Shown here: in pieces, positions 63,205 through 64,000 of the stretch | How the letters are laid out: every line of letters starts with the position of its first letter | How positions within the stretch are numbered: position 1 is the stretch's first letter | Source: Xiphydria camelus | Lineage: Eukaryota > Arthropoda > Insecta > Hymenoptera > Xiphydriidae | DNA: 64,000 nt | NCBI GenBank assembly: GCA_963678675.1 | Contig: OY783195.1 | Location: 26,337,385-26,401,384 of the forward strand | Direction of reading: 5' to 3' | Translations under genes and position numbers: made by a program | The notes under the pieces: generated by a model | Told to the model about the DNA's origin: nothing | The model's input: only the letters and a program-made list of their open reading frames with translations | The model's database searches: none

Positions 63205-63864
63205 ATGGATTCTTCTAAGGAAGGTATGTAGTTTATTTTGAATATATTACATAAATGAATTTTGTTTATTGTCACTTAAATTTTTCCTTCTAAAGTCAAG
63301 AGTATTTTTCGGGCAATTTTTGACTAATACTTTAGATTAAGATGTGATTTTAAGTATGAGTTAAACAGAGTTAAGCTAAGCTGTTTATGTGAACGCACAC
63401 ACAATCTATGTAGATTCTACTTATAATATCAAAAAGAAAATCTTCCGCCACTTTCCGCCCCTTTAAATAATCCGTTTATTAAACCGGGGAGAGTTGAAAC
63501 AGGAAGATGGCCCCCCGTTCTCATTATTTTCCACGCGAACGAGGGGCCAATTTCATGTATCAACTCTCCCCGCTCACCCCTAAGAAGGAAAAAATCGCCG
63601 TGTGTTTTCGAACCCTTTTGATATGAATACTAGGTTTTTGTTTGTTCGCAGATAACATGTTAATCCATCTTAAGTTTTTTAAGAGTTGCAGTCCATAAAT
63701 ATTGCTCCTTTATGGTTTTTTAAATAAATAATAAATAATACATCATAAATAAAATTAAAATAGCCATAAAACGTCAAATATTAACATAGAACATCGATTT
63801 GACATTCTTACAGTTCGAAAATACTTTTGGCCAGGTTTTCGGGTCAAATACCCCACTGTGCGTC
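62929..63864. mobile_element. Candidate DNA transposon remnant with about 40-bp terminal inverted repeats
   Basis: The sequence at 62929-62970 (CGCACAGTGGAGCATTTGAC, then TCGAAAACCTGGCCAAAAGT) recurs inverted at 63822-63864 with only about four differences. The 0.9-kb interior has no transposase-like frame. A hairpin lies within it at 63486-63571 (GGGGAGAGTTGA / TCAACTCTCCCC). Superfamily not assigned; no clear target-site duplication was identified. Confidence 0.55.
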
Positions 63865-64000
63865 AGTGGAAGAACTTCGAAGTTCTTTCGGCTTTTCAGA
63901 CAAAACGGAGCTTCCTATACCCTGGGCACTCGACGTACCCCATGAGAAAGTGGCTATTTGTAAAAGCAGCATCGCCAGTATTCGCAACCACTGGATTAAT
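63205..64000 (+). CDS. Possible first two exons of an unidentified gene, cut by the window edge
   Basis: Candidate exon 1 is 63205-63223 (ATG, MDSSKE plus one base, donor GTATGT). Candidate exon 2 is 63900 to the window end, after acceptor TTTTCAG. Phase 1 fits on both sides and the joined frame (EDKTELPIPWALDVPHEKVA, continuing ICKSSIASIRNHWIN) stays open to the last base. I do not recognise the protein. Exon 1 and the intron lie inside, or next to, the terminal-inverted-repeat element at 62929-63864, so this may be a gene with a transposon-derived promoter, a transposon gene, or chance. Nothing beyond position 64000 is available to decide. Confidence 0.3.

Overview
The window is nuclear DNA of an insect, most likely a hymenopteran such as an ant. 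All nine recognisable complete genes are eukaryotic, split by short GT-AG introns (mostly 70-400 nt), and their products read like insect orthologues. Intergenic DNA is rich in CpG and carries many short inverted-repeat (MITE-like) elements. The order assignment is inference from overall character; no species marker was available. No operon, phage, CRISPR array or bacterial-type system is present.

Layout: CISD3-like CDGSH iron-sulfur protein (+, 33-727); MGAT1 / GlcNAc-transferase I (+, 2054-4462); NDUFA8 (-, 7316-8280), head-to-head with PIP4K2 (+, 8960-11135); glucose-6-phosphatase (-, 13930-16010), diverging from Sin3A (+, coding 26922-40169) across about 11 kb of GC-rich non-coding DNA; canopy/seele (+, 43016-44126), tail-to-tail with borealin (-, 44843-45718); MED24 (-, 46445-50640); a LIV-1 family zinc transporter of the fear-of-intimacy/ZIP6-ZIP10 type (+, 55061-58738); and the possible first two exons of an unidentified gene running off the right edge (63205-64000).

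Exon-intron models were rebuilt by hand from splice sites, phase continuity and family alignment from memory. Each closes in frame at about the family length: CISD3 138 aa, MGAT1 480, NDUFA8 173, PIP4K2 430, G6PC 356, Sin3A 1573, canopy 198, borealin 291, MED24 991, ZIP 772. The genes are unrelated housekeeping loci (mitochondrial respiration and Fe-S, Golgi glycosylation, phosphoinositide signalling, sugar release, chromatin repression, Mediator, cell division, ER folding, zinc uptake). Apart from shared promoters or convergent 3' ends there is no sign that they act as a unit.

I found no convincing novel biological system. The most notable observations are a nearly perfect 69-bp-arm palindrome at 51411-51554; TTAA-flanked piggyBac-like MITEs at 19420-19708 and 60475-60554; a back-to-back cluster of three inverted-repeat elements near 19.1-19.7 kb; two sites of probable alternative Sin3A isoforms (a 108-nt stop-free intron and a read-through early C-terminus); a GC-AG intron in the zinc transporter; and a terminal-inverted-repeat element at 62929-63864 that encloses a putative first exon.
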